DNA from: Bacteroidota bacterium
GTDB lineage: Bacteria; Bacteroidota; Bacteroidia; Bacteroidales; Rikenellaceae
Assembly (NCBI GenBank): GCA_023413645.1
Contig: JAEZPN010000015.1
Span: forward strand, 1 to 7,425
Length of the DNA: 7,425 nucleotides
Reading direction: 5' to 3'
The notes under the pieces are model-generated. The model worked only from the letters and a program-made list of their open reading frames with translations. It made no database searches and was not told where the DNA came from. The position numbers were made by a program, and so were the translations under genes. The stretch's first letter is position 1. The number at the start of each line of letters is the position of its first letter. Of this stretch, positions 1 through 6,182 are shown one piece after another.

Positions 1-34
1 CCCTATACCCCCTCCTATGTGACATAAAATTAGA

Positions 35-97
35 TGTGTATCCATATAAAAATATATCCATAAAAGATTGATACACAATACTTAATATGGATATATT
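35..97. repeat. Nested inverted and direct repeats downstream of the recombinase
   Basis: A perfect 12-bp inverted repeat pairs AATATATCCATA (51-62) with TATGGATATATT (86-97) across a 23-nt spacer. The core octamer TATCCATA also occurs directly at 39-46, 16 bp from the copy at 55-62. A second inverted pair is TGTGTATC (35-42) and GATACACA (70-77). Read on the minus strand, the 12-bp stem follows the recombinase stop by about 21 nt and is followed by a short T-rich run, so it could be a weak AT-rich terminator. It could equally be a binding or crossover site for the recombinase. The repeats are certain; the role is not. Confidence 0.55.
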
Positions 98-118
98 AGA
101 TTAAAAATCACAAAACAA

Positions 119-1483
119 TTACTCTTCTATTTCCATCAAATCAGTCGTAGACATTTCATCCTCGAATAGGCGTTGTAGGATGTCCGTATGAGCTTCATAT
201 AACTTTTCATAGTCGATGGCGATGTAGTGATTAGCGGCTACGCTCTTACTTGAATGCCCAAGCCCCGCATCGACATACTCCTGACCCAATTGATACTCTG
301 AACTCATCAAGGTTGACCAAGTATGGCGGGCAGTATAGAAACAAAACTCGTCATCGAAGCCCATAATCGTTCTAACCTCTCGGACTATCTTTTGAATGTT
401 GCCCGCAAATGTCTGATACTTATTATATATAGCATCGAACGCAAAGTAGCGACTTGAACTAACAGCCTTACTCCATACATTAGCACGACTCGTCGTGAGA
501 TATGGAGCGATAACACCTTGAAGTTGAGTGGCGTGCGCGTTCATCATAACAATTATCTCCTTGCCTGTCTTATCTCTAATATACTTTACCTCTCCTGTGT
601 CGCCCTTCATCTTAACAGCCTTCTTCTGCAACTGATAGATGTCGGTCAGGTTCATACCCATACAGCAAAACGAGAAGATAAAAAGGTCGCGCACCATTCT
701 TTGACGCATCGTTGGGAATGGGTAGTTGAGGAAGGCGCGTAGTTCGTTCATAGTTAGAGTATAGGGCTGTGTATGTACCACGCCCGCCCTAAACTTCTTG
801 AACGCACGCAATACCCTCTCGGATACCCTCTCGGCATCCACAGCGCAGTTAATAACCTTCTTCAAGCAACTCGCATAGGTGTTGACTGTCCAAGCAGATA
901 GCGACTGAAGATTAAGAGGATTGCTACCACGCACATACTGATAACCGCCACCCTGAATGTATGAGAGGTAACCCTTAACCCAATCAACAGTTATGTCACG
1001 GAACAGGATAGTATCCTTGCCACAACAGGCGACCTGATAACTAACAAGGCTCTTCAGAGCATAGATGTACTTCTCTTGTGACTTCGGAGTCTGCATAGCT
1101 ATGGTGTTCCAATACTCCACGAAGTCGCCGTTACCCACACCTTCGTTCTGCTTTGAGTGGGGTGAGTAGTTGAGGATAGCATCCATAATGCCCTTTGCGG
1201 TCATCTCTCCCAATACACCACGCTTAATGAGTAAGTTCTCGACCTCCTTGGCTCTAATCATAAGGTTAGCGAGGAACTCGTTATTACGCTCCTTCTCTGT
1301 ACGCACATCGTAGGTGTCCGCACGCCTTATGCTTATACGCTGACCCTTGGCGTTCCACTCCGCTTTTGGAACAGACATATCCATCGAACGCATCGTATTT
1401 GTGTTGAGGTGGCGTATTTTGAGATAGACCGGATATGTGCCATCATCCTTCTTGCGACCGAGTACATAGTTAAAAGTAGCCAT
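119..1483 (-). CDS. Tyrosine-type site-specific recombinase / integrase (Bacteroidota type)
   Basis: DNA strand-exchange enzyme expected to cut and rejoin specific sites through a 3'-phosphotyrosine, giving integration, excision or inversion. The layout is that of Bacteroidota integrases: an N-terminal arm-binding domain (about 1-90), a SAM-like core-binding domain (about 115-225) and a catalytic domain (about 240-430). Visible catalytic elements are RDLF with R265, K305 in RDKTGK, YTARH with R386 and H387, LGH with H410, and the likely nucleophile Y420 in NHYIAI. Two classical positions differ: GMNLTDI has N278 where most relatives have the first Arg, and Y383 replaces the first His of HxxR. 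Similar changes occur in IntDOT-like and Bacteroides invertase-like enzymes, where an upstream Arg is thought to help, so it is probably active. The start MATFNYVLGR is the usual family N-terminus. The gene is transcribed away from the tRNA. Integrase and invertase cannot be told apart from this window alone. Confidence 0.93.
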   Translation of the reverse strand: MATFNYVLGRKKDDGTYPVYLKIRHLNTNTMRSMDMSVPKAEWNAKGQRISIRRADTYDVRTEKERNNEFLANLMIRAKEVENLLIKRGVLGEMTAKGIMDAILNYSPHSKQNEGVGNGDFVEYWNTIAMQTPKSQEKYIYALKSLVSYQVACCGKDTILFRDITVDWVKGYLSYIQGGGYQYVRGSNPLNLQSLSAWTVNTYASCLKKVINCAVDAERVSERVLRAFKKFRAGVVHTQPYTLTMNELRAFLNYPFPTMRQRMVRDLFIFSFCCMGMNLTDIYQLQKKAVKMKGDTGEVKYIRDKTGKEIIVMMNAHATQLQGVIAPYLTTSRANVWSKAVSSSRYFAFDAIYNKYQTFAGNIQKIVREVRTIMGFDDEFCFYTARHTWSTLMSSEYQLGQEYVDAGLGHSSKSVAANHYIAIDYEKLYEAHTDILQRLFEDEMSTTDLMEIEE

Positions 1484-1493
1484 AGATTAGTTC

Positions 1494-1524
1494 ATTTACT
1501 CTGTATTTACTCTGTTTTACTCGT
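1494..1524. repeat. 11-bp tandem direct repeat in the recombinase leader
   Basis: ATTTACTCTGT occurs twice back to back (1494-1504 and 1505-1515), followed by a degenerate third unit, TTTACTCGT (1516-1524). The array ends 10 bp before the recombinase start codon, so it would lie in the 5' leader or against the promoter. An 11-bp period is close to one helical turn, so proteins bound to each unit would line up on one face of the DNA. Known arm-type sites of tyrosine recombinases and excisionase sites often look like this. A role in recombinase binding or autoregulation is inference. Confidence 0.6.
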
Positions 1525-1526
1525 CA

Positions 1527-1553
1527 TAAAGATAGAAAATACAAATGAAAAAT
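1527..1553 (-). promoter_or_regulatory. Possible weak promoter of the recombinase gene
   Basis: On the minus strand TATCTTTA (1534-1527) matches the Bacteroidota -7 element TAnnTTTG at all but the last base. It lies about 43 nt upstream of the start codon. The -33 position holds only a T-rich stretch (TTTC about 19 nt upstream) rather than a good TTTG. If it is real, the tandem repeat lies just downstream of the transcription start, where a bound protein could block elongation. Weak match, tentative. Confidence 0.3.
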
Positions 1554-1573
1554 GAAAATGAATTAACTCTTTT

Positions 1574-1638
1574 CTTATAGTATAAGATATGAATTAGCTA
1601 TTGAAATATAGCTTTATATGCTGTATATCAGAGATATA
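1574..1638. repeat. Cluster of three short palindromes between recombinase and tRNA terminator
   Basis: Three 6-bp inverted repeats lie within 65 bp: CTTATA/TATAAG (1574-1579 and 1581-1586, 1-nt centre), AGCTAT/ATAGCT (1596-1601 and 1608-1613, 6-nt centre), and TATATC/GATATA (1624-1629 and 1633-1638, 3-nt centre). AT-rich DNA makes short palindromes likely by chance. The place, between a recombinase promoter and a tRNA 3' end, is nevertheless where an attachment core would be expected. The 6-nt-spaced pair is the most recombinase-like in geometry. Confidence 0.3.
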
Positions 1639-1639
1639 T

Positions 1640-1671
1640 AGAAATAAAAAAGGGAAGACCGATGTCTTCCC
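1640..1671 (-). terminator. Intrinsic terminator of the tRNA-Thr unit
   Basis: On the minus strand GGGAAGAC, loop ATCG, then GTCTTCCC form a perfect 8-bp stem with a 4-nt loop (1671-1652), followed directly by six T's and further T-rich sequence. It begins 7 nt after the tRNA 3' end, so it should end the tRNA transcript. It also limits read-through from the tRNA promoter into the recombinase gene. Confidence 0.92.
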
Positions 1672-1678
1672 ATTATTG

Positions 1679-1750
<72 letters not shown>

Positions 1751-1782
1751 AATAATAAACCCTACTCCTATGAAAGAGTGCA

Positions 1783-1813
1783 CAAAAGTACACAACATTT
1801 TTTAATTTGCAAA
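1783..1813 (-). promoter_or_regulatory. Promoter of tRNA-Thr, exact Bacteroidota consensus
   Basis: On the minus strand TTTG (1813-1810), 19 nt, then TACTTTTG (1790-1783) matches TTTG-N19-TAnnTTTG exactly, the form used by the Bacteroidota primary sigma factor. Transcription should start a few bases downstream, about 25-30 nt before the mature tRNA 5' end at 1750. Confidence 0.88.
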
Positions 1814-1930
1814 CTTTTGGTTCTCTTTTTTTTGAGTCCCATTGCTATTTATAGCGGGTGTAGCGATGCACCATATTGTGGCTCAGGGTGTTGCGTGGCA
1901 ATATCTGCCATGGTATTAGTGTGTTGGTCG

Positions 1931-2089
1931 TTACACAATCTCCTCCCAACCCTTTTTGATGTTGTCGGCAATCTCCGCCTCGAAGATGGCCATTATCTGC
2001 TCTTGGCTGCTGCTCACGGCCATATCGCGCTTGATAAGTTCCTTACGCGATGAGCTGTAGTCCGTGTGGTAGAAGACGGCACAATGAGC
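1931..2089 (-). pseudogene. Probable C-terminal remnant of an unrecognised gene
   Basis: On the minus strand an open stretch of about 52 codons ends in TAA at 1931-1933. It has the codon style of the neighbouring real genes (GAG, ATC, GCC, TAC, AAG) and reads like a soluble protein tail: acidic and helical near the end (IFEAEIADNIKKGWEEIV). The frame stays open upstream to a stop at about 2120-2122, but there is no ATG before position 2023. The coding character fades at about 2090, where the AT-rich promoter of the next operon begins. This fits the 3' end of a gene whose 5' part has been lost. An alternative is a tiny gene starting at ATG 2023 (30 residues). I do not recognise the family. Confidence 0.4.
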
Positions 2090-2106
2090 AATTAGTAATA
2101 AGATTT

Positions 2107-2137
2107 TTCTAATTTCTAATTATTTTTACTACCTTTG
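2107..2137 (+). promoter_or_regulatory. Promoter of the ybbR-like/coaE/folP operon
   Basis: TACCTTTG (2130-2137) is a full match to the Bacteroidota -7 element TAnnTTTG. The -33 region is T-rich (TTTTTCT from 2103) without a clean TTTG. The -7 box lies 19 nt before the ATG at 2157, giving a leader of roughly 12-15 nt. No Shine-Dalgarno sequence is present, as is normal in this phylum. Confidence 0.75.
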
Positions 2138-2156
2138 CCTAATATATGCACATACT

Positions 2157-2588
2157 ATGGAGAAGATAAAGACTTTTTTTAAGTGGGTAGGTAGTTGTAT
2201 CTCGCCCGTATATATCATGATGCTCGTTGCGGCATTCGTGTTGTGGTTCATCACCAAGCTCGGCGACACTTACGTCACCGACCACAATGTCACCGTTATC
2301 ATCGACGACGTGGAGTATGACGTAGCATGCAAAATAAAGGGTAAGGGCACCGACCTCGTGCACTACACAACATTTTCGGAGCACAGTAGGGTAGTAATCC
2401 CCTTCTCGGACCTGTCGTTCGAGACCCCCATGGTCGACAACCAGGGCCATAGCGTCAAGCACGTAACGGCAGAGTCTATGAAGCAGGCACTCGCGCAGCG
2501 CATGGATAACATCGAGGTTGTGTCGGTGGGCTCTGTGCCCATCATCAGCGAGAACTACGAGGGAGGTGAAACAATAATCGTCGAGTAG
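2157..2588 (+). CDS. Short YbbR-like membrane-anchored protein
   Basis: A 143-residue protein with a short basic N-terminus, one membrane segment (about 17-34, SPVYIMMLVAAFVLWFIT) and an extracytoplasmic part of about 105 residues rich in beta-type sequence. The N-terminal pattern (membrane helix, FxLWFxxKL, then TYVT) and the place directly before coaE match the YbbR-like proteins of Bacteroidota. Family members are usually longer, with repeated YbbR domains; this one has room for about one. In Firmicutes, YbbR/CdaR proteins bind and tune the diadenylate cyclase CdaA, but no cyclase gene is in this window, so that role is only a possibility. It is the first gene after the promoter and ends 2 nt before coaE. 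Confidence 0.7.
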   Translation: MEKIKTFFKWVGSCISPVYIMMLVAAFVLWFITKLGDTYVTDHNVTVIIDDVEYDVACKIKGKGTDLVHYTTFSEHSRVVIPFSDLSFETPMVDNQGHSVKHVTAESMKQALAQRMDNIEVVSVGSVPIISENYEGGETIIVE

Positions 2589-2590
2589 CT

Positions 2591-3202
2591 ATGTATAAGG
2601 TAGGTATCACAGGAGGCATAGGCTCAGGAAAGAGTACGGTTGCGAAGCTCCTAAGCGATAGGGGCGTTGCCATCTACAATTCCGACCTTCGAGCCAAGGA
2701 GCTTATGAATAGCAATGCGGCACTACGCGAGGCCCTTATTGCGACCTTTGGCGCGGAGTGCTACACTCTGGAGGGTCTCAACCGCGCATGGCTTGCCCAG
2801 CGTGTATTTAATAACGAGGCGGAGCTCGCCAAGCTCAACGCCATTGTCCACCCCGCCGTCATGCAAGACTTTACGGCGTGGGCAGAGGCCGAGGAGGGTA
2901 ACTACGTCGTCTTGGAGTCTGCGATACTCTTGGAGGCGGGCTTGGAGAGTTATGTCGATGTTGTTGTTGCAGTCATGGCACCTAAGGAGTTACGCTTGGA
3001 GCGTGCCATGTTGCGTGACGGCGCCTCGCGTGAGCAGATTGAGGAGCGCATGCGTAACCAGATGAGTGACGAGGAGCGCACAGATAGAGCTAAATACGCC
3101 ATCGTAAATATAGACCTTGAAGAGTTGGAGGAGGATGTAGAGCAGCTACACCGCCGCTTGTGCTATGATTCTAAACCCCACGACAATAGATATACGGAGT
3201 AG
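2591..3202 (+). CDS. coaE: Dephospho-CoA kinase
   Basis: Catalyses the last step of coenzyme A synthesis in the cytoplasm, using ATP to phosphorylate the ribose 3'-hydroxyl of dephospho-CoA. The 203-residue length is normal. Visible motifs: P-loop GGIGSGKS (8-15), the substrate-region motif YNSDLRAKEL (29-38), NAIVHPAV (83-90), LESAILLEAGL (108-118, the usual PLLfE-type strand), and the lid/Arg region with R138, R142, R153 and Q157. RAKYAIVNID (166-175) is the usual C-terminal nucleotide-binding stretch. The start follows the upstream stop by 2 nt. The last 38 nt overlap folP, which points to cotranscription and coupled translation. Confidence 0.97.
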   Translation: MYKVGITGGIGSGKSTVAKLLSDRGVAIYNSDLRAKELMNSNAALREALIATFGAECYTLEGLNRAWLAQRVFNNEAELAKLNAIVHPAVMQDFTAWAEAEEGNYVVLESAILLEAGLESYVDVVVAVMAPKELRLERAMLRDGASREQIEERMRNQMSDEERTDRAKYAIVNIDLEELEEDVEQLHRRLCYDSKPHDNRYTE

Positions 3203-4013
3203 CCACGTCATGGCTATCGTAAACCTCACCCCCGACTCGTTCTATGCTTCGAGTCGCCATGCGTCGCATGATGCGGTGAGGGAGAGTGTCGTGCGTGCCG
3301 TAAGTGAGGGTGCCACGATTGTAGACCTCGGTGGCTACTCGTCGCGACCCGGTGCCGAGGTTGTCTCGGTGGATGAGGAGTGGCGACGTGTGGAGATGGG
3401 TCTCCAGGCAGTTAGCGATGCCGAGGTGGGTGTTGTAGTATCTATCGACACCTTCCGCGCGGAGATTGTGCGCAGAGCCTACGAGGCGTATGGCCCATTT
3501 ATCGTCAACGACATCTCGGCTGGCGAGGCCGACAAAGATATAATCGGCGTTGTTGCCGAGCTCGGGTTGCCCTATGTAGCTATGCACATGCGCGGTACGC
3601 CAGAGACCATGCAGAGCCTTACGGAGTACGAGGAGGGCGTGACAAAGGGTGTCGTAGACTACTTCCGTGAGCGTGTAGAGGTGCTTGTGGCTGCGGGTAT
3701 AGCACCCCAGAATATCATCCTCGACCCAGGCTTCGGCTTTGCCAAGACCACGGAGCAGAATTTTATGCTACTGGCTGGTCTTGCTGCCCTGAGAGATTTG
3801 GGTTATCCCGTGCTCATAGGCCTCTCGCGTAAGTCGATGATATATCGTCCCTTGGGTATCACACCCCAGGAGGCATTGCCTGGTTCTTTGGCCTTGGCAT
3901 GGGAGGCGTTGCGTGGTGGCGAGGCTATAGTTAGAGTACACGATGTTGCAGCCACACATCAGGTTGTGGAGCTTGCAAAATACTATAAACGAGTAGGTTA
4001 TGATAAGGGTTGA
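3165..4013 (+). CDS. folP: Dihydropteroate synthase
   Basis: Joins 6-hydroxymethyl-7,8-dihydropterin pyrophosphate to p-aminobenzoate to make dihydropteroate in folate synthesis; this enzyme is the target of sulfonamides. The TIM-barrel motifs appear in order: IVNLTPDSF (18-26, N20 as metal ligand), DLGGYSSRPGAE (54-65), VSIDTF (92-97), VNDISAG (114-120), AMHMRGTP (139-146), ILDPGFGFAKT (185-195), IGLSRKSM (218-225, K223) and VRVHDV (256-261). The pABA/sulfonamide loop reads SSRPG where E. coli has STRPG; this seems ordinary for the phylum and is not evidence of resistance. The start at 3165 lies inside coaE. The next ATG (3210) would cut into the first beta strand, so the overlapping start is preferred. 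Length of 282 residues is normal. Confidence 0.97.
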   Translation: MILNPTTIDIRSSHVMAIVNLTPDSFYASSRHASHDAVRESVVRAVSEGATIVDLGGYSSRPGAEVVSVDEEWRRVEMGLQAVSDAEVGVVVSIDTFRAEIVRRAYEAYGPFIVNDISAGEADKDIIGVVAELGLPYVAMHMRGTPETMQSLTEYEEGVTKGVVDYFRERVEVLVAAGIAPQNIILDPGFGFAKTTEQNFMLLAGLAALRDLGYPVLIGLSRKSMIYRPLGITPQEALPGSLALAWEALRGGEAIVRVHDVAATHQVVELAKYYKRVGYDKG

Positions 4014-4650
4014 GAATATAGTTAAGCGTTTCGGCACACTTGAGGTGTTGCATGGCGTAACGATGAACGTCGAGCGTGGCGAGATAGTCTCGATTGTGGG
4101 TGCCAGTGGCGCGGGTAAGACCACGCTGCTGCAAATCATCGGTACGCTCATGGAGGCGGACGCGGGTAGCGTAACTATCGACGGCATATCGCCCCAGGGC
4201 CTCTCGGATGCCAAACTCTCGGAGTTCCGTAACAAGCATATAGGTTTTGTCTTTCAGTTCCACCACCTCCTTGCAGAGTTCTCGGCTAAGGAGAACGTTA
4301 TGATGCCCATGCTCATCGCGGGTGTAGGTAGTGAGGAGGCCTCGAAGCGTGCGTTGGAACTCCTTGCATTGGTGGGTATGTCGCACCGTACCGAGCATAA
4401 GCCCTCGGCACTCTCGGGTGGTGAGCAGCAGCGCGTAGCCATAGCGCGAGCCTTGGCTAATAACCCCACTGTTGTCCTCGCCGACGAACCTACGGGTAAC
4501 CTCGATAGTGCAACAAGGGAGGAGATACAGTCGCTATTTTTTGACCTTCGCGACCGTCTTGGCCAGACCTTCATAATCGTAACACACGACGAGACCCTTG
4601 CCGAGCATTCCGACCGTAAAATCGTTATGAGCGATGGTAACATTCTCTGA
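4000..4650 (+). CDS. lolD: ABC transporter ATP-binding protein, LolD type
   Basis: Cytoplasmic ATPase subunit of an ABC system. In the LolCDE complex it powers release of outer-membrane lipoproteins from the inner membrane. All nucleotide-binding motifs are intact: Walker A GASGAGKTT (34-42), Q-loop Q86, signature LSGGEQQR (138-145), Walker B VVLADEP (158-164) with E163, D-loop NLD and H-loop H196 in VTHD. DEPTGNLD and the 216-residue length fit the MacB/LolD/FtsE subgroup. No permease gene is nearby, so the partner (LolC/E-like or MacB-like) must be encoded elsewhere and the lipoprotein role rests on family resemblance. The start overlaps the end of folP by 14 nt. The gene ends 1 nt before the likely start of the next gene. 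Confidence 0.87.
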   Translation: MIRVENIVKRFGTLEVLHGVTMNVERGEIVSIVGASGAGKTTLLQIIGTLMEADAGSVTIDGISPQGLSDAKLSEFRNKHIGFVFQFHHLLAEFSAKENVMMPMLIAGVGSEEASKRALELLALVGMSHRTEHKPSALSGGEQQRVAIARALANNPTVVLADEPTGNLDSATREEIQSLFFDLRDRLGQTFIIVTHDETLAEHSDRKIVMSDGNIL

Positions 4651-4651
4651 T

Positions 4652-5422
4652 ATGAGCCGCGAGGAGATGCGCGAACTCCTTGAGCGCCTTCACGATAGAT
4701 ATAACAACGAGACCTTTATCGAGGCAGACCCCATCAGTGTGCCTCATAGCTTCACACGCACCGTAGATAGGGAGATTGCAGGCTTCCTCGCTGCCACCAT
4801 TGCGTGGGGTAACCGCCGTGCCATAGTGCAGAGCGCCCACCGCATGATGCGATATATGGACAACGCTCCCGAGGACTTCGTGCGTAACGCTACGGAGGCA
4901 GATATGGAGTACCTGCGCACATATGTCCACCGCACATTTAATGGTGTCGACTTTCAGGACTTTGTGCGTGGTCTACGCCATATTATTGAGACGTGGGGTA
5001 GCGTGGGTAACTACTTCGAGACGCGCTACAAGGAGCATGGCGACCTACGCCCCGTATTCTCGGACTTTAGGCGCGACTTCTTCGCTGTGGAGCACGACCC
5101 ACACTGCGAGAAGCACCTCTCGTCGATAGATAAGGGTGCAGCGTGCAAGCGCTTGTGTATGTATCTGCGTTGGTTTGTTCGCGACGACGATAGGGGTGTT
5201 GACTTTGGCCTCTGGCGCGGTATCCCCATGTCGGCACTCTATATGCCCCTCGATATACACACAGGACGTATGGGTCGCAACCTCGGCTTCTTAAGCCGCA
5301 AGCAGAGCGACTGGAAGGCTGTCGAGGAACTGACGGCCTCTCTCCGCGAACTTAATGCTGACGATCCCGTGCGCTACGACTATTCGCTCTTTGGCCTCGG
5401 CATCTCGGGCGATGACATTTAG
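4652..5422 (+). CDS. TIGR02757/DUF2400 family protein
   Basis: Conserved Bacteroidota protein of unknown function. Numbered from the chosen start, recognisable family blocks are DPISVPH (26-32), DREIAGFLAATIAWG (39-53), KRLCMYLRW (166-174), VDFGLW (183-188), MPLDIHT (198-204) and DPVRYDYSLFGLG (238-250). Their conserved Asp, Arg, His and Trp residues suggest an enzyme or nucleic-acid-related fold, but I assign no activity. There is no signal peptide or membrane segment, so it is probably cytoplasmic. Two starts are possible: ATG 4652 (256 residues, 1 nt after the lolD stop) or ATG 4634 (262 residues, overlapping lolD). I chose 4652 because relatives usually have about 25 residues before the DPI motif. 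Confidence 0.85.
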   Translation: MSREEMRELLERLHDRYNNETFIEADPISVPHSFTRTVDREIAGFLAATIAWGNRRAIVQSAHRMMRYMDNAPEDFVRNATEADMEYLRTYVHRTFNGVDFQDFVRGLRHIIETWGSVGNYFETRYKEHGDLRPVFSDFRRDFFAVEHDPHCEKHLSSIDKGAACKRLCMYLRWFVRDDDRGVDFGLWRGIPMSALYMPLDIHTGRMGRNLGFLSRKQSDWKAVEELTASLRELNADDPVRYDYSLFGLGISGDDI

Positions 5423-5433
5423 GCGCGCGTATC

Positions 5434-6132
5434 ATGTTCAGGTTCAAGCACTTCGAAATACACGACGAGTTGTCGGCGATGAAGATAGGCACCGATGGTG
5501 TTCTGTTGGGTGCGTGGGCAGATGTCGCAGATGCGCGTAGCATTCTCGATGTCGGCACGGGCACGGGTCTTGTCGCTATCATGTGTGCCGAGCGTAATGC
5601 TACGGCACGTGTGCATGGCATTGATATTGTGGAGGATGCAGCCACCGAGGCACAACAAAACATGTCGCGTACCGCGTGGCACGACCGCCTAAGTGCCGAA
5701 CATGCCGACCTTCGTAGCTATAACCCCGATGTGCGCTACGACCATATCGTAAGCAATCCGCCCTTCTTCCTCACATCGCTCCACTCTCCCGATACTGTGC
5801 GTGCCATGGCTCGCCATGCCGACACGCTGCCCTATGCCGACCTTATCGCAGCTGCAGAGCGCCTTCTAATGCCTGGTGGTAGGCTCAGTGTTGTGCTATC
5901 CACGGAGTGTGCCGCAGCCTTCAGGCGTGTAGCCTTTGAGCGTTTGTGGCTTAGTCGCATCACGGATGTAGTAACGCGTGAGGGAGAGGCTCCCAAGCGT
6001 ACGCTTATGGAGTTCCAGCTCTCGGATAGACCCCTTATGCCATGTGCCGATAGCCTCACCATTCAGGCTAAGGATGGCTCCTACGCCCCCGAATATCGCC
6101 ATTTAACCGAAGAATTCTACCTCAATTTTTGA
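5434..6132 (+). CDS. trmN6: tRNA1(Val) adenine-37 N6-methyltransferase family (TrmN6/YfiC-like)
   Basis: Class I S-adenosylmethionine-dependent methyltransferase. The E. coli homologue methylates N6 of adenine 37 in tRNA1(Val). Motifs in order: the family N-terminus FRFKHFEIH (2-10) with MKIGTDGVLLGAW (16-28), the SAM-binding loop ILDVGTGTG (37-45), the acidic strand end D64 in HGIDIV, and the amino-methyltransferase motif NPPFF (108-112, N108). The C-terminal signatures are PKRTLMEF (187-194) and YRHLTEEFYLNF (221-232). The 232-residue length is normal. The gene starts 11 nt after the preceding stop and closes the operon. Its last codons overlap the -33 element of the next promoter. The family is clear; the exact tRNA substrate in this organism is inferred. 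Confidence 0.92.
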   Translation: MFRFKHFEIHDELSAMKIGTDGVLLGAWADVADARSILDVGTGTGLVAIMCAERNATARVHGIDIVEDAATEAQQNMSRTAWHDRLSAEHADLRSYNPDVRYDHIVSNPPFFLTSLHSPDTVRAMARHADTLPYADLIAAAERLLMPGGRLSVVLSTECAAAFRRVAFERLWLSRITDVVTREGEAPKRTLMEFQLSDRPLMPCADSLTIQAKDGSYAPEYRHLTEEFYLNF

Positions 6133-6159
6133 TTGCTACGATAATTATCGCTATATTTG
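6128..6159 (+). promoter_or_regulatory. Promoter of the DUF4831 gene, overlapping the trmN6 stop
   Basis: TTTG (6128-6131), 20 nt, then TATATTTG (6152-6159) fits the Bacteroidota TTTG-N19/20-TAnnTTTG promoter. The -7 box lies 23 nt before the ATG at 6183, leaving a leader of about 16-19 nt. The TTTG lies across the trmN6 TGA stop (6130-6132), so the two units abut with no terminator between them. Read-through from the upstream operon is therefore also likely. Confidence 0.8.
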
Positions 6160-6182
6160 CACCTACAAATATTTTTGATGCT

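Larger units (their letters stand above)
1..1640. mobile_element. Probable edge of an integrated element or recombinase-controlled locus (partial)
   Basis: What is seen: a tyrosine recombinase gene flanked on both sides by AT-rich, repeat-bearing DNA, lying just past the 3' end and terminator of a tRNA-Thr gene. The block differs in character from the GC-richer housekeeping operon that starts at 2157. What is known: Bacteroidota integrative elements often carry such a recombinase at one end and often insert next to tRNA genes. What is inferred: the right boundary lies somewhere between the recombinase start (1483) and the tRNA 3' end (about 1680), and the rest extends left of the window. No duplicated attachment core, second element gene or cargo is visible, so a solitary chromosomal recombinase or a DNA invertase locus remains possible. 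Confidence 0.4.

Noticed and set aside
1844..1855. Short hairpin GCTAT-TT-ATAGC upstream of the tRNA promoter
   Set aside because: Only 5 bp, AT-rich and without a T tract on either strand; likely chance.
1778..2053. Plus-strand open frame of 91 codons with a hydrophobic N-terminus
   Set aside because: It starts inside the tRNA-Thr promoter, its hydrophobic start comes from a T-rich run, and its second half is the complement of the more convincing minus-strand remnant.
3344..3370. SSRPG in the folP sulfonamide/pABA loop as a resistance change
   Set aside because: The Ser for Thr difference from E. coli appears normal for Bacteroidota enzymes, and no insertion typical of Sul-type resistance proteins is seen.
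3768..4398. Two overlapping antisense open frames of 155 codons
   Set aside because: Both are complements of folP and lolD, whose motifs are complete; no independent start signals or family resemblance.
6129..6182. N-terminal extension of the DUF4831 protein from ATG 6129
   Set aside because: It would precede the promoter -7 box, overlap the trmN6 stop and bury the signal peptide behind 18 extra residues.
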